Assembly: GCA_024642265.1 (NCBI GenBank)
Contig: JAHEBL010000004.1
Coordinates: 26,706 to 90,705, forward strand
DNA from: Haliea sp.
GTDB lineage: Bacteria; Pseudomonadota; Gammaproteobacteria; Pseudomonadales; Halieaceae
DNA length: 64,000 nt
Direction of reading: 5' to 3'
In this document: piece after piece, positions 55,301 to 64,000 of the stretch
How the letters are laid out: every line of letters starts with the position of its first letter
Numbering within the stretch: position 1 is the first letter of the stretch
Position numbers and translations under genes: made by a program
The notes under the pieces: generated by a model
Told to the model about the DNA's origin: nothing
The model's input: the letters and a program-made list of their open reading frames with translations, nothing else
The model's database searches: none

Positions 55301-56248
55301 GGCGCCCGTACCGGCCCCGGGAAAGGGCGCGATCGCCGTAGGGTGATTATGGGTTTCGACTTTCATCAGCAGATGGATATTCTCCTGGGAAAAGCCGTAC
55401 TCACAGCTGACCGGATCGGGATAGAAGCGGCCGGCGCGGTGCCCCGCCACAACGGCGGCATTATCCGAGTACGCCGACAGCACGTTCTGGCCGCCACATT
55501 CGTTGGTATTGCGGATCATGCCGAACAGCGAGTGCTGTTGCTGCTCGCCGTCGATGCTCCAGCTGGCGTTGAATATCTTGTGGCGGCAGTGTTCCGAGTT
55601 GGCCTGGGCGAACATCATCAATTCCACATCGGTGGGATTGCGCCCCAGCGTGGTAAAGCTATCGACCAGGTAGTCTATTTCATCGTCGGCCAGGGCCAGC
55701 CCCAGACTGCGATCCGCCGCGGTCAGGGCTTCCCGGCCCCCGCCCAGCACGTCCACCTGGCTCAGGGGGGCGGGCTCGGCATGCCGGAACAACTCGCCCG
55801 GCTGTTCAAGGCTGTCAAACACGGCCTCGGTCATACGATCGTGAACCAGCTCATCCACTGCCCCGCGCTGCGCATCTGCCAGTGACTCCGGCAAACGGAG
55901 ATACCAGGCCACGCCCCGCTCCAGGCGCAGCACCGGTGTCAGTCCGCAGTTGTGGGCGATGTCGGTGGCCTTGCTGGACCAGGGAGAGATCGTACCCGGG
56001 CGGGGGACGACCAGGCGCAGGGTTGCACTGTCCAGCTCCGCGGCGTTGCCTCCGGCAAAACCGGGGCCGTATTCCAGCAGGCTCACCAGCACTTCGCGCT
56101 GCGCGTCCGACAGGTCGCACTGCAGGTCGGCGAAATGGACGTACTCGGTGTGGAGCAGCTGGATGTCGGGATGGATAAGGGCGAGTTTCTGCGCCAGCTT
56201 GTCAAGGCGAAAATCTGACAAGACAGGGGCGCCGCGCAAAATCAGCAT
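52352..56248 (-). CDS. purL: Phosphoribosylformylglycinamidine synthase
   Basis: A 1,298-residue large-type PurL that makes FGAM from FGAR, glutamine and ATP in purine synthesis. It has an N-terminal PurS-like domain, two AIR-synthase-like halves ([26 protein letters not shown] is in the first) and a C-terminal glutamine amidotransferase. The amidotransferase nucleophile is in GVCNGCQM (near residue 1139) and the His/Glu pair in [11 protein letters not shown]. Length agrees with E. coli PurL (1,295). Monocistronic upstream of secD and divergent from mltF. Confidence 0.98.
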   Translation of the reverse strand: MLILRGAPVLSDFRLDKLAQKLALIHPDIQLLHTEYVHFADLQCDLSDAQREVLVSLLEYGPGFAGGNAAELDSATLRLVVPRPGTISPWSSKATDIAHNCGLTPVLRLERGVAWYLRLPESLADAQRGAVDELVHDRMTEAVFDSLEQPGELFRHAEPAPLSQVDVLGGGREALTAADRSLGLALADDEIDYLVDSFTTLGRNPTDVELMMFAQANSEHCRHKIFNASWSIDGEQQQHSLFGMIRNTNECGGQNVLSAYSDNAAVVAGHRAGRFYPDPVSCEYGFSQENIHLLMKVETHNHPTAIAPFPGAGTGAGGEIRDEGAVGRGSKPKVGLTGFSVSNLQIPGYLQPWEHDYGKPGRIVSALEIMLEGPIGGAAFNNEFGRPNICGYFRSFEMSAPGVSGDEVRGYHKPIMIAGGYGNIREEHVQKGDYQPGAKLIVLGGPAMLIGLGGGAASSMASGQSHEDLDFASVQRQNPEIERRCQEVIDRCWQLGEDNPIAFIHDVGAGGLSNALPELVKDGGRGGRFELRRVPNDEPGMSPLEIWCNESQERYVLAVEPADLERFEAICRRERCPFAVVGEATSELHLQLTDSVFGNAPVDLPMSVLFGKPPRMQRDIRRQRPAHSPLNLQAALAEALERVLQLPAVASKNFLITIGDRTVTGMVARDQMVGPWQVPVADCAVTTVSYDAFAGEAMAMGERTPLALVDGAASGRMAVAEAITNIAAAAIADISDIKLSANWMCAAGYGAEDEALYDTVRAVGMEFCPALGITIPVGKDSMSMRTTWREGGVDKAVTAPMSLIVSAFAPVVDARLSITPQLQPAADAVLVLLDLGRGANRLGGSSLAQVYGQLGDTVPDIGDAADVKGFFRLVQEFLQGGRLLAYHDRSDGGLIVTLLEMAFAGHCGLNIDLAQVPGSGLARLFSEEAGAVLQVARGDLAALQARAQELGLADCLHPIGEAVAGDEVTVTDGADALLSDSRQRLQQLWARTSYEIQALRDHPDCAREEYEAIASADPGLSAQLSFDPAEDISAPYIARGVRPPVAILREQGVNGHVEMAAAFHRAGFAAFDVHMSDLHSGRRDLSEFKGLVACGGFSYGDVLGAGEGWAKSILFNERLRDAFAGFFQREDSFTLGVCNGCQMVSTLKDLIPGAAHWPHFVRNRSEQFEARLALARVEASPSILLAGMAGSHLPIAVAHGEGRARFADPAAEAACEASGAVALRFVGNDLAPAAHYPANPNGSPAGITGLTSLDGRATVMMPHPERVFRTVQYSWAPPQWGEDGGWMRLFRNARQWLE

Positions 56249-56430
56249 GCTGGGGGGAGCTCCGGATGGAGAGAAAATTTGGAGGCGGCATTGTACTGTA
56301 TTTGCGACCGTCGAGTTAAGCGCCAGACGAAAACTTATGCACCGGCGGACTGGGGAACCGCCGCGGGAAAGCTGGCCATAGCTGCAGTTAGGCCTGTGCG
56401 ATTTTCCGCTACGGAGGCTAGAATGGAGGC

Positions 56431-57879
56431 ATGCAACCGCGCGTCGTCACAGCTGCCCTCGCCCTCTCGCTGGCCCTGCTGCTCCTGCTGGGCGCCTGCA
56501 ATGGCGGGGGTGATGCCCTGCACCGCATCCAGTCCAAAGGCGAGCTGAAGGTCGTCACCCGCAACAGTCCCACCACCTACTATATCGACCGGGACGGCCC
56601 GAACGGTTATGAGTACGCCCTGGCGGGTCTGCTGGCGGCTGACCTGGGGGTCGAACTGGAAGTGAAGTCGGCCTTCACCCTGGACGGCCTGTTCCAGCTC
56701 CTGGAGCGGGGCGAGGCCGACCTGGCCGCGGCTGGCCTTACCCTGACAGAACAGCGCAGCCGTTTGTTTCCGCATTCGTCCCCCTACTACAGGCTCAGAC
56801 CCCAGGTGGTTTACGTGGCAGGCACCCGGCGCCCGCTCACTGTCGATGAGTTGCCGGGCCGGAAAATTGTGGTGCTGGCAGATTCAAGTCACGTCGATGA
56901 ATTAACCAGGCTCAGGGATGAGGGAGCGGCAGAGCTGCACTGGGAGGAAATCGACGGGGCGGACACGATGGAACTGCTGGAAATGCTCGACACCGGCGAG
57001 GCGGAACTGGCAGTCATAGACTCCAATGAATTCGACGTACAGCGCAGCCTGTACCCGCGGCTCAAGGTGGCGTTTGACCTGCTTCCGGACCAGGAGCAGG
57101 ACATGGTCTGGTACCTGGCGCCGGGCGCGGACAACAGCAGGCTGCAGGCCTATATCGACCAGTTTTTCCTGCGCCTGCAGGCGGACGGCACTCTGGAGCA
57201 ACTGCGGGACCAATACTTCGGCCACAGCACCGGTATTTCACGCATCAGTTCACACACTTTCAATCTCAATATGCGCAACACCCTGCCCCAATACAAGGAT
57301 TTGATCCGGCAGGTGGCGCGGGAATACCAGATGGAATGGCAACTGCTGGCTGCCATCGCCTACCAGGAATCCCACTGGGATCCGCTGGCCACGTCTCCCA
57401 CCGGGGTGCGGGGCCTGATGATGCTGACTTTGCCCACGGCAAAGGAAATAGGCGTATCCGACCGGCTGGACCCACTGCAGAGCCTGCGCGGTGGAGCGCG
57501 CTACCTTAAAAACCTGAAGCGCCGGCTGCCCGCCAGTATCGAGGAACCCGACCGTGGCTGGTTCGCCCTGGCTGCCTATAACATCGGCCTTGGTCACCTG
57601 GAGGACGCCAGGGTGATCACCCAGCGCCAGGGGGGTGACCCGAATCGCTGGCAGGATGTGTTGGAACGCCTGCCGCTGCTGCAGAAGAGCTCCCATTACC
57701 GCAAGACGCGCTACGGCTACGCCAGGGGAGTGGAAGCGGCCACCTATGTACAGAATATCCGCCACTACCACAACATACTCAACTGGCAGGATATCTCGGA
57801 CAACAAGCCACTGCCGCCACTGAAAGTAGAGGACTACCTGCCCCAGGTCCTGCGCGACACCAATCTTTCCGCGCTGTAA
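56431..57879 (+). CDS. mltF: Membrane-bound lytic murein transglycosylase F
   Basis: A 482-residue protein: signal sequence with lipobox-like LLGAC (Cys23), a periplasmic solute-binding-type domain (about 35-265) and a lytic transglycosylase domain. The catalytic glutamate is Glu313 in AYQESHWDP, followed by GVRGLMMLT and the [14 protein letters not shown] motif. It cleaves peptidoglycan glycan strands to 1,6-anhydro products. E. coli MltF has 518 residues and the same order of domains. Convergent with tadA, 18 bp between stops. Confidence 0.95.
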   Translation: MQPRVVTAALALSLALLLLLGACNGGGDALHRIQSKGELKVVTRNSPTTYYIDRDGPNGYEYALAGLLAADLGVELEVKSAFTLDGLFQLLERGEADLAAAGLTLTEQRSRLFPHSSPYYRLRPQVVYVAGTRRPLTVDELPGRKIVVLADSSHVDELTRLRDEGAAELHWEEIDGADTMELLEMLDTGEAELAVIDSNEFDVQRSLYPRLKVAFDLLPDQEQDMVWYLAPGADNSRLQAYIDQFFLRLQADGTLEQLRDQYFGHSTGISRISSHTFNLNMRNTLPQYKDLIRQVAREYQMEWQLLAAIAYQESHWDPLATSPTGVRGLMMLTLPTAKEIGVSDRLDPLQSLRGGARYLKNLKRRLPASIEEPDRGWFALAAYNIGLGHLEDARVITQRQGGDPNRWQDVLERLPLLQKSSHYRKTRYGYARGVEAATYVQNIRHYHNILNWQDISDNKPLPPLKVEDYLPQVLRDTNLSAL

Positions 57880-57897
57880 GTATTTGCCCCCGCGGCG

Positions 57898-58353
57898 CTA
57901 CCTGCGCGCCTTGAAAAAAGCCTGCAGCCGGTCGCTGCTGGCCTGGGCCATTACACCGCCCTGCCAGCTGACCCGATGATTCAACCAGGGCTCATCCAGC
58001 AGTTGGCAGCGACTGCAGGCCACACCGGCCTTGGGCTCAGCGGCGGCAAACACGAGGTGGGCAATGCGGGCATGCACCATGGCACCGGCACACATGGCGC
58101 AGGGCTCGAGTGTGACAAACAGTGTGGCCCCCGGCAGGCGATAATTCCCGACGCGACTGGCAGCGGCGCGCAGGGCGACTACCTCCGCATGGGCGGTGGG
58201 ATCGGCGGCGGATATAACCTGGTTCCAGCCCTCCCCCAGCACTTCACCGCCGCGCACAACGAGGGCGCCCACCGGCACTTCATCCAGCGCGGCGGCGCGG
58301 TCCGCGAGCTCCAGCGCCCGCTGCATCCAGCGCGCCTGCTCGTCGTCGTTCAA
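57898..58353 (-). CDS. tadA: tRNA adenosine-34 deaminase
   Basis: A 151-residue zinc deaminase converting A34 to inosine in tRNA-Arg(ACG). Zinc and proton-shuttle residues are in HAEVVAL and LEPCAMCAGAMVHARI. The start is TTG 58353, giving an N terminus that aligns with E. coli TadA; the next ATG would remove the first helix. The C terminus is shorter than E. coli's. Confidence 0.95.
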   Translation of the reverse strand: MNDDEQARWMQRALELADRAAALDEVPVGALVVRGGEVLGEGWNQVISAADPTAHAEVVALRAAASRVGNYRLPGATLFVTLEPCAMCAGAMVHARIAHLVFAAAEPKAGVACSRCQLLDEPWLNHRVSWQGGVMAQASSDRLQAFFKARR

Positions 58354-58427
58354 GGTCCGTGAACCACTTGTTGATCAGCGCGCCCGATACGAACCGACAG
58401 ACCTGTCGCTTGTGAACACCGCACAGC

Positions 58428-59216
58428 CTAGCGACCCTCGAATCTGGCTGCGCGGCGCTCGATGAAGGATTGCACGCCCTCCGCGGCATCCTCACTGGCG
58501 AGCAAATGTGCCTGCACCGAGTCAAGGGCGCCGATGCAGGCATCCACCCCTTCTGTCAGGTAACGCCTTGCCGAGGCCTTGGTCGCCTGTACCGCCAGCG
58601 GAGCCTGGGTAGCAATGCGCTCGGCGAGCTCGATGGCCCTGTCCAGTTGCGTTCCCGCGGGCACCACTTCCTGTACCAGGCCGATACGGTAGGCCTCTGC
58701 TGCGTCAAACTCGTCACTGGTCAGCAGGTGATACATGGCGTTGCCCCAACCGGCCCGCTCGGGAAACCTGAAGGTAGCGCCTCCGGTCGCATGGATGCCC
58801 CTGGCTGGCTCGAGCTGGGAGAACCGGCAGTCGTCGGCTGCCACCACGATATCACCGGCCAATGCCAGCTCGATACCAAAGGTGAAGGTAATCCCCTGCA
58901 CGGCGGTAACAATCGGTTTGCGGCAGGCCCTGCCAAGGGCCATGGGGTCTACCGCGGCAGCATGGTCCGGATCCTTACCTGCACGGGCCATGGCCTCGGT
59001 CCATTTCGGCAGATCCAGCCCGGCGGAGAAGTGTTTGCCGTGGCCAAATACCACACCGACCCACAACTCCGCATCCTCGTCCAGCCGGGTATACGCTGCT
59101 ACCAGCTGCTTCGCCATATGGGGGGTATAGCTGTTGAATTTCTCCGGGCGGTTGATGCCGATCAACAACAGATGTCCGCGTTGCTCGACTGTAATCGAAC
59201 CCTCGGTATTACTCAT
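58428..59216 (-). CDS. Enoyl-CoA hydratase family protein
   Basis: A 262-residue crotonase. The oxyanion segments are KHFSAGLDL and FTFGIELALAGD. Both acidic positions of a hydratase are present: the Glu144 equivalent in FGIEL and the Glu164 equivalent in SQLEPARGI. The GGG of the second segment is FTFG here, which is unusual. C-terminal helices are normal. Substrate is unknown. It lies 34 bp downstream of the AI-2E transporter gene on the same strand. Confidence 0.87.
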   Translation of the reverse strand: MSNTEGSITVEQRGHLLLIGINRPEKFNSYTPHMAKQLVAAYTRLDEDAELWVGVVFGHGKHFSAGLDLPKWTEAMARAGKDPDHAAAVDPMALGRACRKPIVTAVQGITFTFGIELALAGDIVVAADDCRFSQLEPARGIHATGGATFRFPERAGWGNAMYHLLTSDEFDAAEAYRIGLVQEVVPAGTQLDRAIELAERIATQAPLAVQATKASARRYLTEGVDACIGALDSVQAHLLASEDAAEGVQSFIERRAARFEGR

Positions 59217-59250
59217 ACTGCACCTCTGCTGATACCAGTCATGGTTTCAA

Positions 59251-60336
59251 TCAGTCCATGGCCGCCTGCTGATCCAGCCATAAACCGATGAGCTTGTAGA
59301 CTATAGAAAGAATCACCGCACCCACAAACAGACCGATGATGCCAGACATAATCATACCGCCTATTGCACCGAACAGAATCACGGGCATGGGAATATCCAG
59401 GCCACGCCCCATCATCAGCGGCTTGAGCAGGCTGTCACTGCCGCCGGCGGCCAGTTGATATACCGTGAACACAACCGCCCATGTGGTATCCATCGTCGAG
59501 AACGCGTAGGCCATCACCGGTGCCAGTACGATCAACGGGGGCAGCTGGGCAATGGCTAATACGAGCACGATCACACTCAGTATCGGTGCCCCGGGAATGC
59601 CGGCCACAAACAGTCCAATGGAGACCAGTATGGTCTGGATGATAGCGACACCGATAACGCCCTGCAGCACGTTGCGTATCGTGGCGACAATCATGGGAGC
59701 CCACTCGCCACCCGGTCGCAGGCCGCCCACGCGCACGAAGAAACGTTTGGCTGCTTCTGCACATGGTTCCGCGAAAGTCATAAATCCGCCGGCAATAATC
59801 AGCGAAACGACAAACATCAGAACACCCACCAGGCTGCCACCGATTTGCTTGAGCAGTTTGCCGCTGAGTTCCTTGATCTGTTCGGAATTGCCATGGAGAA
59901 AAGCTTCCAGGTCACTGCTGGCGGAACTCCAGGCGGTGTAAAGCTGCTCGCCAATCACAGGCCAGTCCTTTACCTTGACGCCCGGTGGCGGCACCTTCAA
60001 CTCGCCGGATTCCAGGCCAGCCCCGAGCTTTTTGAGGCCACCCAGTCCGGCCTCGGTGACGCTCCAGGCGGGAAAAACCAGAGCAGCGATAAAGAACAGG
60101 GTAACCAGGGTGGCTGCCAGACCTCTGCGCCCACCCAGCTTGGGCTCCAGCCACTTCACCAATGGGAACGCCGCTATGGCAATGATAGCTCCCCAAAGAA
60201 TGGGCGTGGTAAACGGCTTGATAATATCGTAGGCAAACAACAGCAGGATCAACAGCAAGCCGATACGCAGGGTCGCTTCGATCATATTGCGTACAAACAG
60301 CGGATCGTAATCGCCGTTCGGATGGTGCTCTTGCAT
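59251..60336 (-). CDS. AI-2E family transporter
   Basis: A 361-residue membrane protein with about seven to eight helices: a pair near the N terminus (LLILLLFAYDIIKPFTTPILWGA), a soluble stretch, then a helix cluster with GAIGGMIMSGIIGLFVGAVILS near the C terminus. This is the AI-2E/PerM/TqsA family, whose members export quorum signals or act as Na+/H+ antiporters; the specific role is not readable. GAGGT lies upstream of the ATG. Confidence 0.88.
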   Translation of the reverse strand: MQEHHPNGDYDPLFVRNMIEATLRIGLLLILLLFAYDIIKPFTTPILWGAIIAIAAFPLVKWLEPKLGGRRGLAATLVTLFFIAALVFPAWSVTEAGLGGLKKLGAGLESGELKVPPPGVKVKDWPVIGEQLYTAWSSASSDLEAFLHGNSEQIKELSGKLLKQIGGSLVGVLMFVVSLIIAGGFMTFAEPCAEAAKRFFVRVGGLRPGGEWAPMIVATIRNVLQGVIGVAIIQTILVSIGLFVAGIPGAPILSVIVLVLAIAQLPPLIVLAPVMAYAFSTMDTTWAVVFTVYQLAAGGSDSLLKPLMMGRGLDIPMPVILFGAIGGMIMSGIIGLFVGAVILSIVYKLIGLWLDQQAAMD

Positions 60337-60422
60337 GGTTATTACCTCAAATGGAAGATCTGGTGAATCTTATCTTTATAGTGGTCAACATCACAAATCG
60401 GACAGCCTCATTACCGGGGCGC

Positions 60423-61463
60423 TCAAGCCATTGACAGCATGGTGTCGACACCGGTGCCCTCTAACAGGGCGTCTACCTGCGCACGGTCACCCTCACCCAG
60501 AGCCCGATAGCGCTCATTGGTCCACTGCAAACACTTAAGCTGGTAGGGAAAGGACTGTTGGGTCCAGGGCGCTCCGTCGATCTCGGCCTCCCAGCTCTTT
60601 TCGCCCGCCCGCACCGCGCGGGCATTGGCGAGCTGGGCCGGCGCATAGACGCGCCCTATCTCCTCCATAAGGCAGCGCAGGCTTGCAGGCTGCTGCGCGA
60701 GACCGACCCAGTCCTGCTCCCGCGGCTCGAGGCCACTCTGGTCACACATATGATCGACCCAGGCCACCGTTCGCGGCGACACCTCGTGGGTAATATTTCG
60801 CGGCGTCGGATCAAAACCGACCAGCTGGGTCAGCTGCCCGTGCAGACCGAAGTCGCCGGCCCCCGGCCGGCCGCCCAACATAAACTTCTGGTTGGCCAGG
60901 TGATTCTCCATGGCCGCGAGAAAACGGCGGTAACTGGCATCTATCACCGGCGCGGTTGTGTCATTGGAGCCTACCACATAGAGGCGGCCAACCTGTCGCT
61001 CGGTAATCCAGCTCTTCATCTGCCTCCATTGCTCCTGCGGCATCCGCACGTCAACACCCAGCGGCAACAGGCTGCCCGCGTTATCGGCATCCACCTGTGG
61101 ATACCACCGATAGTGGAACATGTACTTGGTACACCACTCGTCGGCAAAGTCCTCGATGAGGTAGTCAATAAACGCCAATGCCGGGTCCTCAGGCAGTACT
61201 GAGCGACCGGGATACATTTCCTCAAGCCTGCGGATAATGGGCGTTGAATCGCATACGGCCTCGGTTTTTCCATCCGCATCAAAGAAAAAGGTCGGCATGA
61301 AGATCGGTTTTGGCTTCTCGACACCAAGCGCATCGCAAGCCGCGTCGGGTTGACCCCAGGTCACCGCGTAGGGCACCCGTCGGTAGCGCAGCAGCGCGAC
61401 CATTTTCTGGGTGTAGGGTGATCCTGTGCCACCTGCAAACCGCACCAGTTGCTGCGATGCCAT
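60423..61463 (-). CDS. Glutathione S-transferase-fold protein, copy A
   Basis: A 346-residue protein with a thioredoxin-like N-terminal domain (GGTGSPYTQKMVALLRYRRV; possible catalytic Ser or Tyr in SPYT) and an all-helical C-terminal domain containing GGRPGAGDFGLHGQL. It is longer than common GSTs (about 200-220). ATG 61463 has a near-perfect AGGAGGT upstream; in-frame codons beyond it lie in the divergent control region. It is divergent from a paralogue of similar length. Substrate is unknown. Confidence 0.83.
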   Translation of the reverse strand: MASQQLVRFAGGTGSPYTQKMVALLRYRRVPYAVTWGQPDAACDALGVEKPKPIFMPTFFFDADGKTEAVCDSTPIIRRLEEMYPGRSVLPEDPALAFIDYLIEDFADEWCTKYMFHYRWYPQVDADNAGSLLPLGVDVRMPQEQWRQMKSWITERQVGRLYVVGSNDTTAPVIDASYRRFLAAMENHLANQKFMLGGRPGAGDFGLHGQLTQLVGFDPTPRNITHEVSPRTVAWVDHMCDQSGLEPREQDWVGLAQQPASLRCLMEEIGRVYAPAQLANARAVRAGEKSWEAEIDGAPWTQQSFPYQLKCLQWTNERYRALGEGDRAQVDALLEGTGVDTMLSMA

Positions 61464-61535
61464 AAGTACCTCCTCCTTACTATTATTCCTGGTAACAGGG
61501 CCAACGGCTGCGACCCTGCCCGAGCACACATATAT

Positions 61536-61552
61536 TGACACAGATAATGTCA
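61536..61552. promoter_or_regulatory. Candidate operator between divergent GST-like genes
   Basis: TGACA (61536-61540) and TGTCA (61548-61552) form a 5-bp inverted repeat with 7-base spacer inside an A/T-rich stretch of the 174-bp divergent gap. It overlaps promoter-like boxes. Regulator unknown. Confidence 0.4.
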
Positions 61553-61637
61553 TTATGTAAGCCTTGGCTCCACGAGTTGCGGTAGCGAACTTCCGGGGAG
61601 ACAATCCGCGGAACGGCCGAACAGGAAGGACAAACCA

Positions 61638-62681
61638 ATGTACCAGGGCGAGTATCTGTTGGTGGGCTCCGAGATGAGCTTCTTCACACGCAAGCTCGAG
61701 GCCCAATTGCGCTTCCAGAATATACCTTGGCGCTGGCAGTTCAAAACAGAGGCGCGCAAGGCCGAACTGGAAGCCCGGGCGGGCACGCACTTTATCCCGC
61801 TACTCGCGACCCCGGATAAATGGTTGCTCCAGGATACGATCGCCATAGGCCCAATGCTCAATGATCGTTTCCGGGAGCGCCCGGTAATTCCTGAATCACC
61901 GCTACAGCGCGCCTGCTGCTTTATCCTGGAGGACGCCTTCAATCACTGGCTGGGGCGCGTGTGTGTGCACTCGCGCTGGTGCTACCCGGAAAACGTCGCC
62001 TGGGCAGGTCCGCGATTCGGCGCCAATATGATGCTGGATCGCACCATCGAGGCCCCCTTCTCAGCTGAGGAACTGGACCAGCTTGCCGGAATCGGGCCGA
62101 TGATGTACGCGGGTTTCGGTAAGAATGTGTGCGAGTACAACGGGGTGGGACCGGACCAGGCCGACGCCGTGCAGGCTGATTACCACAACCTGCTCGACGC
62201 ACTTGCGACCCATTTAGCGGAACACGACTTCCTGCTCGGCAGCCGCCCCTGTCTGGCTGACTTTGCATTGGCAGGGGCAAGCAAGGCTCACTTCATCTGT
62301 GACCCAACCCCGGTCAGCTGGCTGGGCAAGCACCGGGACATGTTATTCGATTATACCGGGCGCTTCTTTGGCGAGTGGCAGCACGACCGGGGAGACTGGC
62401 CCACCAGTGACCGGGTACCGGAGACGCTGAGTGTGATTCTGGACTACCTGCAGGGAACTTACTTCCACTTCGCCTCCGCCAATATCGCCGCGGGCCTGGC
62501 CGGGGAGAAGTACTACGAGTACGACTATGGATTCGGACTCACCCGGGCCCGCACCCAGAGACGCCTCAACGCGGCGCGACTGCACGTGCAGGACGAGTTG
62601 CGGCGACTGGGAGCCGGCACAAACAGCGACATCCACAATCTGTTCCAGGGGCGCGGCATTCTGGAACACTACCTCGCATAA
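61638..62681 (+). CDS. Glutathione S-transferase-fold protein, copy B
   Basis: A 347-residue protein with N-terminal thioredoxin-like domain (LLVGSEMSFFTRKLEAQLRF) and helical C-terminal domain with LLGSRPCLADFALAGA. It shares with copy A the length, the domain order and a LED-x-F-x2-W-x6-H-x-RW block (residues near 97-115), so the two are paralogues. It ends with a C-terminal extension beyond typical GSTs. Divergent from copy A across 174 bp. Function is unknown. Confidence 0.83.
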   Translation: MYQGEYLLVGSEMSFFTRKLEAQLRFQNIPWRWQFKTEARKAELEARAGTHFIPLLATPDKWLLQDTIAIGPMLNDRFRERPVIPESPLQRACCFILEDAFNHWLGRVCVHSRWCYPENVAWAGPRFGANMMLDRTIEAPFSAEELDQLAGIGPMMYAGFGKNVCEYNGVGPDQADAVQADYHNLLDALATHLAEHDFLLGSRPCLADFALAGASKAHFICDPTPVSWLGKHRDMLFDYTGRFFGEWQHDRGDWPTSDRVPETLSVILDYLQGTYFHFASANIAAGLAGEKYYEYDYGFGLTRARTQRRLNAARLHVQDELRRLGAGTNSDIHNLFQGRGILEHYLA

Positions 62682-62746
62682 CAGGCAGCGCACACGGCTG
62701 TTGCATCCACCGGCAATGTCACGCAAAAGCCGCGCAGCACCGTGCA

Positions 62747-63436
62747 CTAAAACAGCGAATAACGCTTACCCCTGGGTTTGGGCACCTTGTGTGCTTCGGG
62801 CAGGGTGCAGATCCTGTCCATACGGGTGGTACTGCCATCCACATACTCCCATACCAGTTGCTCGCCATCCATATAGCGCTTCACCACCACCGGACCCCAT
62901 CCGAACACATGGAAGTTGAGCACGCCCTCGTCCCAGATCATGGCGGCAGAGCTACGCATGCAGTACTCGTTGGCACCGGCGGTAAACAGTACCGAGCCCT
63001 CGGTATCGTCGGTATTGAGGCCAGCCGTACTGTTGGGGCCATAGTCGTGAATAATGCCCGCTGCAGTGACCACGGTGCGGCTGCCGCACTGCTCGACCCG
63101 CTCCAGGTGTCCCACATGGTCGCCCTCCACGCCTGACCAAAGGCCCCGGATATCGTCGGCACCCTCTGGCAGGGGCTCCGTGCACTGGGCCAGGACCGGC
63201 AGGGGAAAGTGCGAGTAAGCGCAGCCGGGTGTATTGCCCTTGGGAATGTCGGCCGCCACCTTGCCACCGCCATCAAGCGCCGGGAGTTCGCAGTAATCGA
63301 TCGTACTGCCATCACCCGCCAGGGTGGCCGGATCAATGGTCAGCGGCGGGCGGGAAGAAAAGTATCCCAGCCAGAAGAGAAAAAGGCACAAGGAAATCAG
63401 CAACACGGCCAGGGCGGTGAGCAGTTTCTTGATCAC
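62747..63436 (-). CDS. Membrane-anchored protein of unknown function
   Basis: A 229-residue protein with an N-terminal anchor (LLTALAVLLISLCLFLFWLGYF, about 4-25) and an extracytoplasmic domain with five or six cysteines, which could form disulfides. Segments such as GLWSGVEGDHVGHLERVEQCG and GWGPVVVKRYMDGEQLVWEY suggest a beta-rich lipocalin-like fold, but I do not recognise a family. A REP-like inverted repeat lies 50 bp upstream of its start. Confidence 0.7.
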   Translation of the reverse strand: MIKKLLTALAVLLISLCLFLFWLGYFSSRPPLTIDPATLAGDGSTIDYCELPALDGGGKVAADIPKGNTPGCAYSHFPLPVLAQCTEPLPEGADDIRGLWSGVEGDHVGHLERVEQCGSRTVVTAAGIIHDYGPNSTAGLNTDDTEGSVLFTAGANEYCMRSSAAMIWDEGVLNFHVFGWGPVVVKRYMDGEQLVWEYVDGSTTRMDRICTLPEAHKVPKPRGKRYSLF

Positions 63437-63486
63437 AATACCGTCACTCCTATTTATTGGTTGTTGGGGACATTAAAGGGAACACA

Positions 63487-63574
63487 CATTAAAGGGGGAC
63501 AGACCACGTTTAAAATCCTTTAAATGCGGTCTATCCCCTATAACCATTTAAACGTGGTCTGTCCCCCTTTAATG
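63487..63574. repeat. REP-like element: perfect 28-bp inverted repeat
   Basis: A 28-bp arm (63487-63514) has its exact complement at 63547-63574, with a 32-bp spacer. Each arm contains GGGGGACAGACCACG or its complement. Partial direct copies lie around it: GGTCTATCCCCTATAACC in the spacer, GGTCTGCCACCTATAACC at about 63578-63595, and CATTAAAGGG near 63469. The GGGACAGACCACGTTT type of sequence is common near REP-associated (Y1) transposases in gammaproteobacteria. No transposase gene is present here. Confidence 0.85.
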
Positions 63575-63608
63575 TCTGGTCTGCCACCTATAACCTACCC
63601 GTTTTTGC

Positions 63609-64000
63609 CTAACGGCCTGTGAGGTCCAGAATGGCCTGCACACACTGCTGTGGCTGATCCTGTTGCAGGAAGTGGCCCGCGGGGCTGATGGTCCTGTGTT
63701 GAACACCGCGGCAGCCGGGCACCCGCTCAAGGAAGGGCTTATCACCACCGGCAGTAACCGGGTCTTTATCAGAAAAAGCACACATGAACGGCTTGTCGAA
63801 CTTGCGCAGGACTTCCCACGCCGCCTTGTTCTCCTCTACTTCGGGCTCATCATGGAACACCGGCACCAGCCCGGGGAATCGGCGGGCACCACTCATATAG
63901 CTCTGGTCGGGAAACGGTGCTGAATAGGCGGCAATTTCGGCTTCCGACAACGGCGTTGCGGCCACCTCTCCCATCAGCTGGCCAATTTCGAGGTCCGGGC
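63609..64000 (-). CDS. Haloalkane dehalogenase-like alpha/beta hydrolase, C-terminal part
   Basis: The last 130 or so codons are in the window; the start lies beyond the right edge. PLSEAEIAAYSAPFPDQSY, then GARRFPGLVP, AAWEVLRKFDKPFMCAFSDKDP and AGHFLQQDQPQQC match the cap and C-terminal half of haloalkane dehalogenases and close epoxide-hydrolase-like relatives, with the catalytic His in AGHFLQ. The nucleophile is not visible, so activity cannot be confirmed. Confidence 0.8.
   Translation of the reverse strand, partial: PDLEIGQLMGEVAATPLSEAEIAAYSAPFPDQSYMSGARRFPGLVPVFHDEPEVEENKAAWEVLRKFDKPFMCAFSDKDPVTAGGDKPFLERVPGCRGVQHRTISPAGHFLQQDQPQQCVQAILDLTGR

Noticed and set aside
53504..55885. A 793-codon open frame antisense to purL
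   Set aside because: Composition is His/Gly/Arg-rich without any family features, typical of an antisense shadow; purL is certain.
61464..61790. N-terminal extension of GST-like copy A
   Set aside because: It would overlap the divergent gene and its promoter, while ATG 61463 has an excellent ribosome binding site.

Overview
The window is about 62% GC by eye, densely coded, and carries no insertion sequence, phage or CRISPR array. It reads as ordinary chromosome of an aerobic, probably marine gammaproteobacterium. Supporting this are OxyR with both redox cysteines, ribosome modulation factor, the large 1,616-residue NAD-glutamate dehydrogenase, E. coli-like YeaC, PepN, NadK, YbfF, YdjA, MltF, TadA and PurL, and a lipid-rich gene set (wax ester synthase, malonyl-CoA decarboxylase, several crotonases, P450, GMC oxidoreductase). 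A member of the Halieaceae/Cellvibrionales is my best guess, but that is inference from gene content, not a placement.

Layout. 1-1.6 kb: peroxiredoxin (cut by the window edge) divergent from oxyR, with a long AT-rich inverted repeat between them, then rmf. 1.7-6.5 kb: NAD-glutamate dehydrogenase on the minus strand. 6.9-14.7 kb: a tight moxR-DUF58-DUF4381-batA-batB/TPR-batD operon followed by a DUF3179 gene. 14.7-22.6 kb: a packed minus-strand run read nadK, rhomboid protease, GGDEF-EAL protein, yeaC, DUF2797, pepN. 22.7-26.3 kb: DUF1853 and SDR genes (plus), and lipA followed by a D-cysteine desulfhydrase-like gene (minus). 26.4-29.9 kb: frdCAB, a Wolinella-type di-haem fumarate reductase. 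30-36 kb: neutral-lipid and acyl-CoA genes (two alpha/beta hydrolases, WS/DGAT, malonyl-CoA decarboxylase, a crotonase), then a membrane-anchored metallo-beta-lactamase-fold protein.

37.3-37.6 kb: a tRNA-Val/tRNA-Asp transcription unit with a consensus promoter and an intrinsic terminator. 37.7-38.7 kb: queD, then a 622-bp AT-rich gap with two consensus DnaA boxes. 38.7-49.4 kb: GMC oxidoreductase, DUF3301, ybfF, a lipoprotein, P450, an Old Yellow Enzyme homologue, HupE/UreJ-like and PpiC-like genes, dienoyl-CoA isomerase, a YdjA-type nitroreductase and an FkbM methyltransferase. 49.4-57.9 kb: secDF (no yajC beside it), purL and mltF. 57.9-64 kb: tadA, a crotonase, an AI-2E transporter, a divergent pair of paralogous GST-fold proteins, an anchored unknown protein, a REP-like inverted repeat and the 3' part of a haloalkane-dehalogenase-like gene.

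No wholly new system stands out. The best leads are the modified fumarate reductase cytochrome b, the REP-like element near 63.5 kb, the DnaA-box gap at 38.1-38.7 kb, two convergent gene pairs that share one CTAG as both stop codons, and the divergent GST-like pair with a candidate operator.
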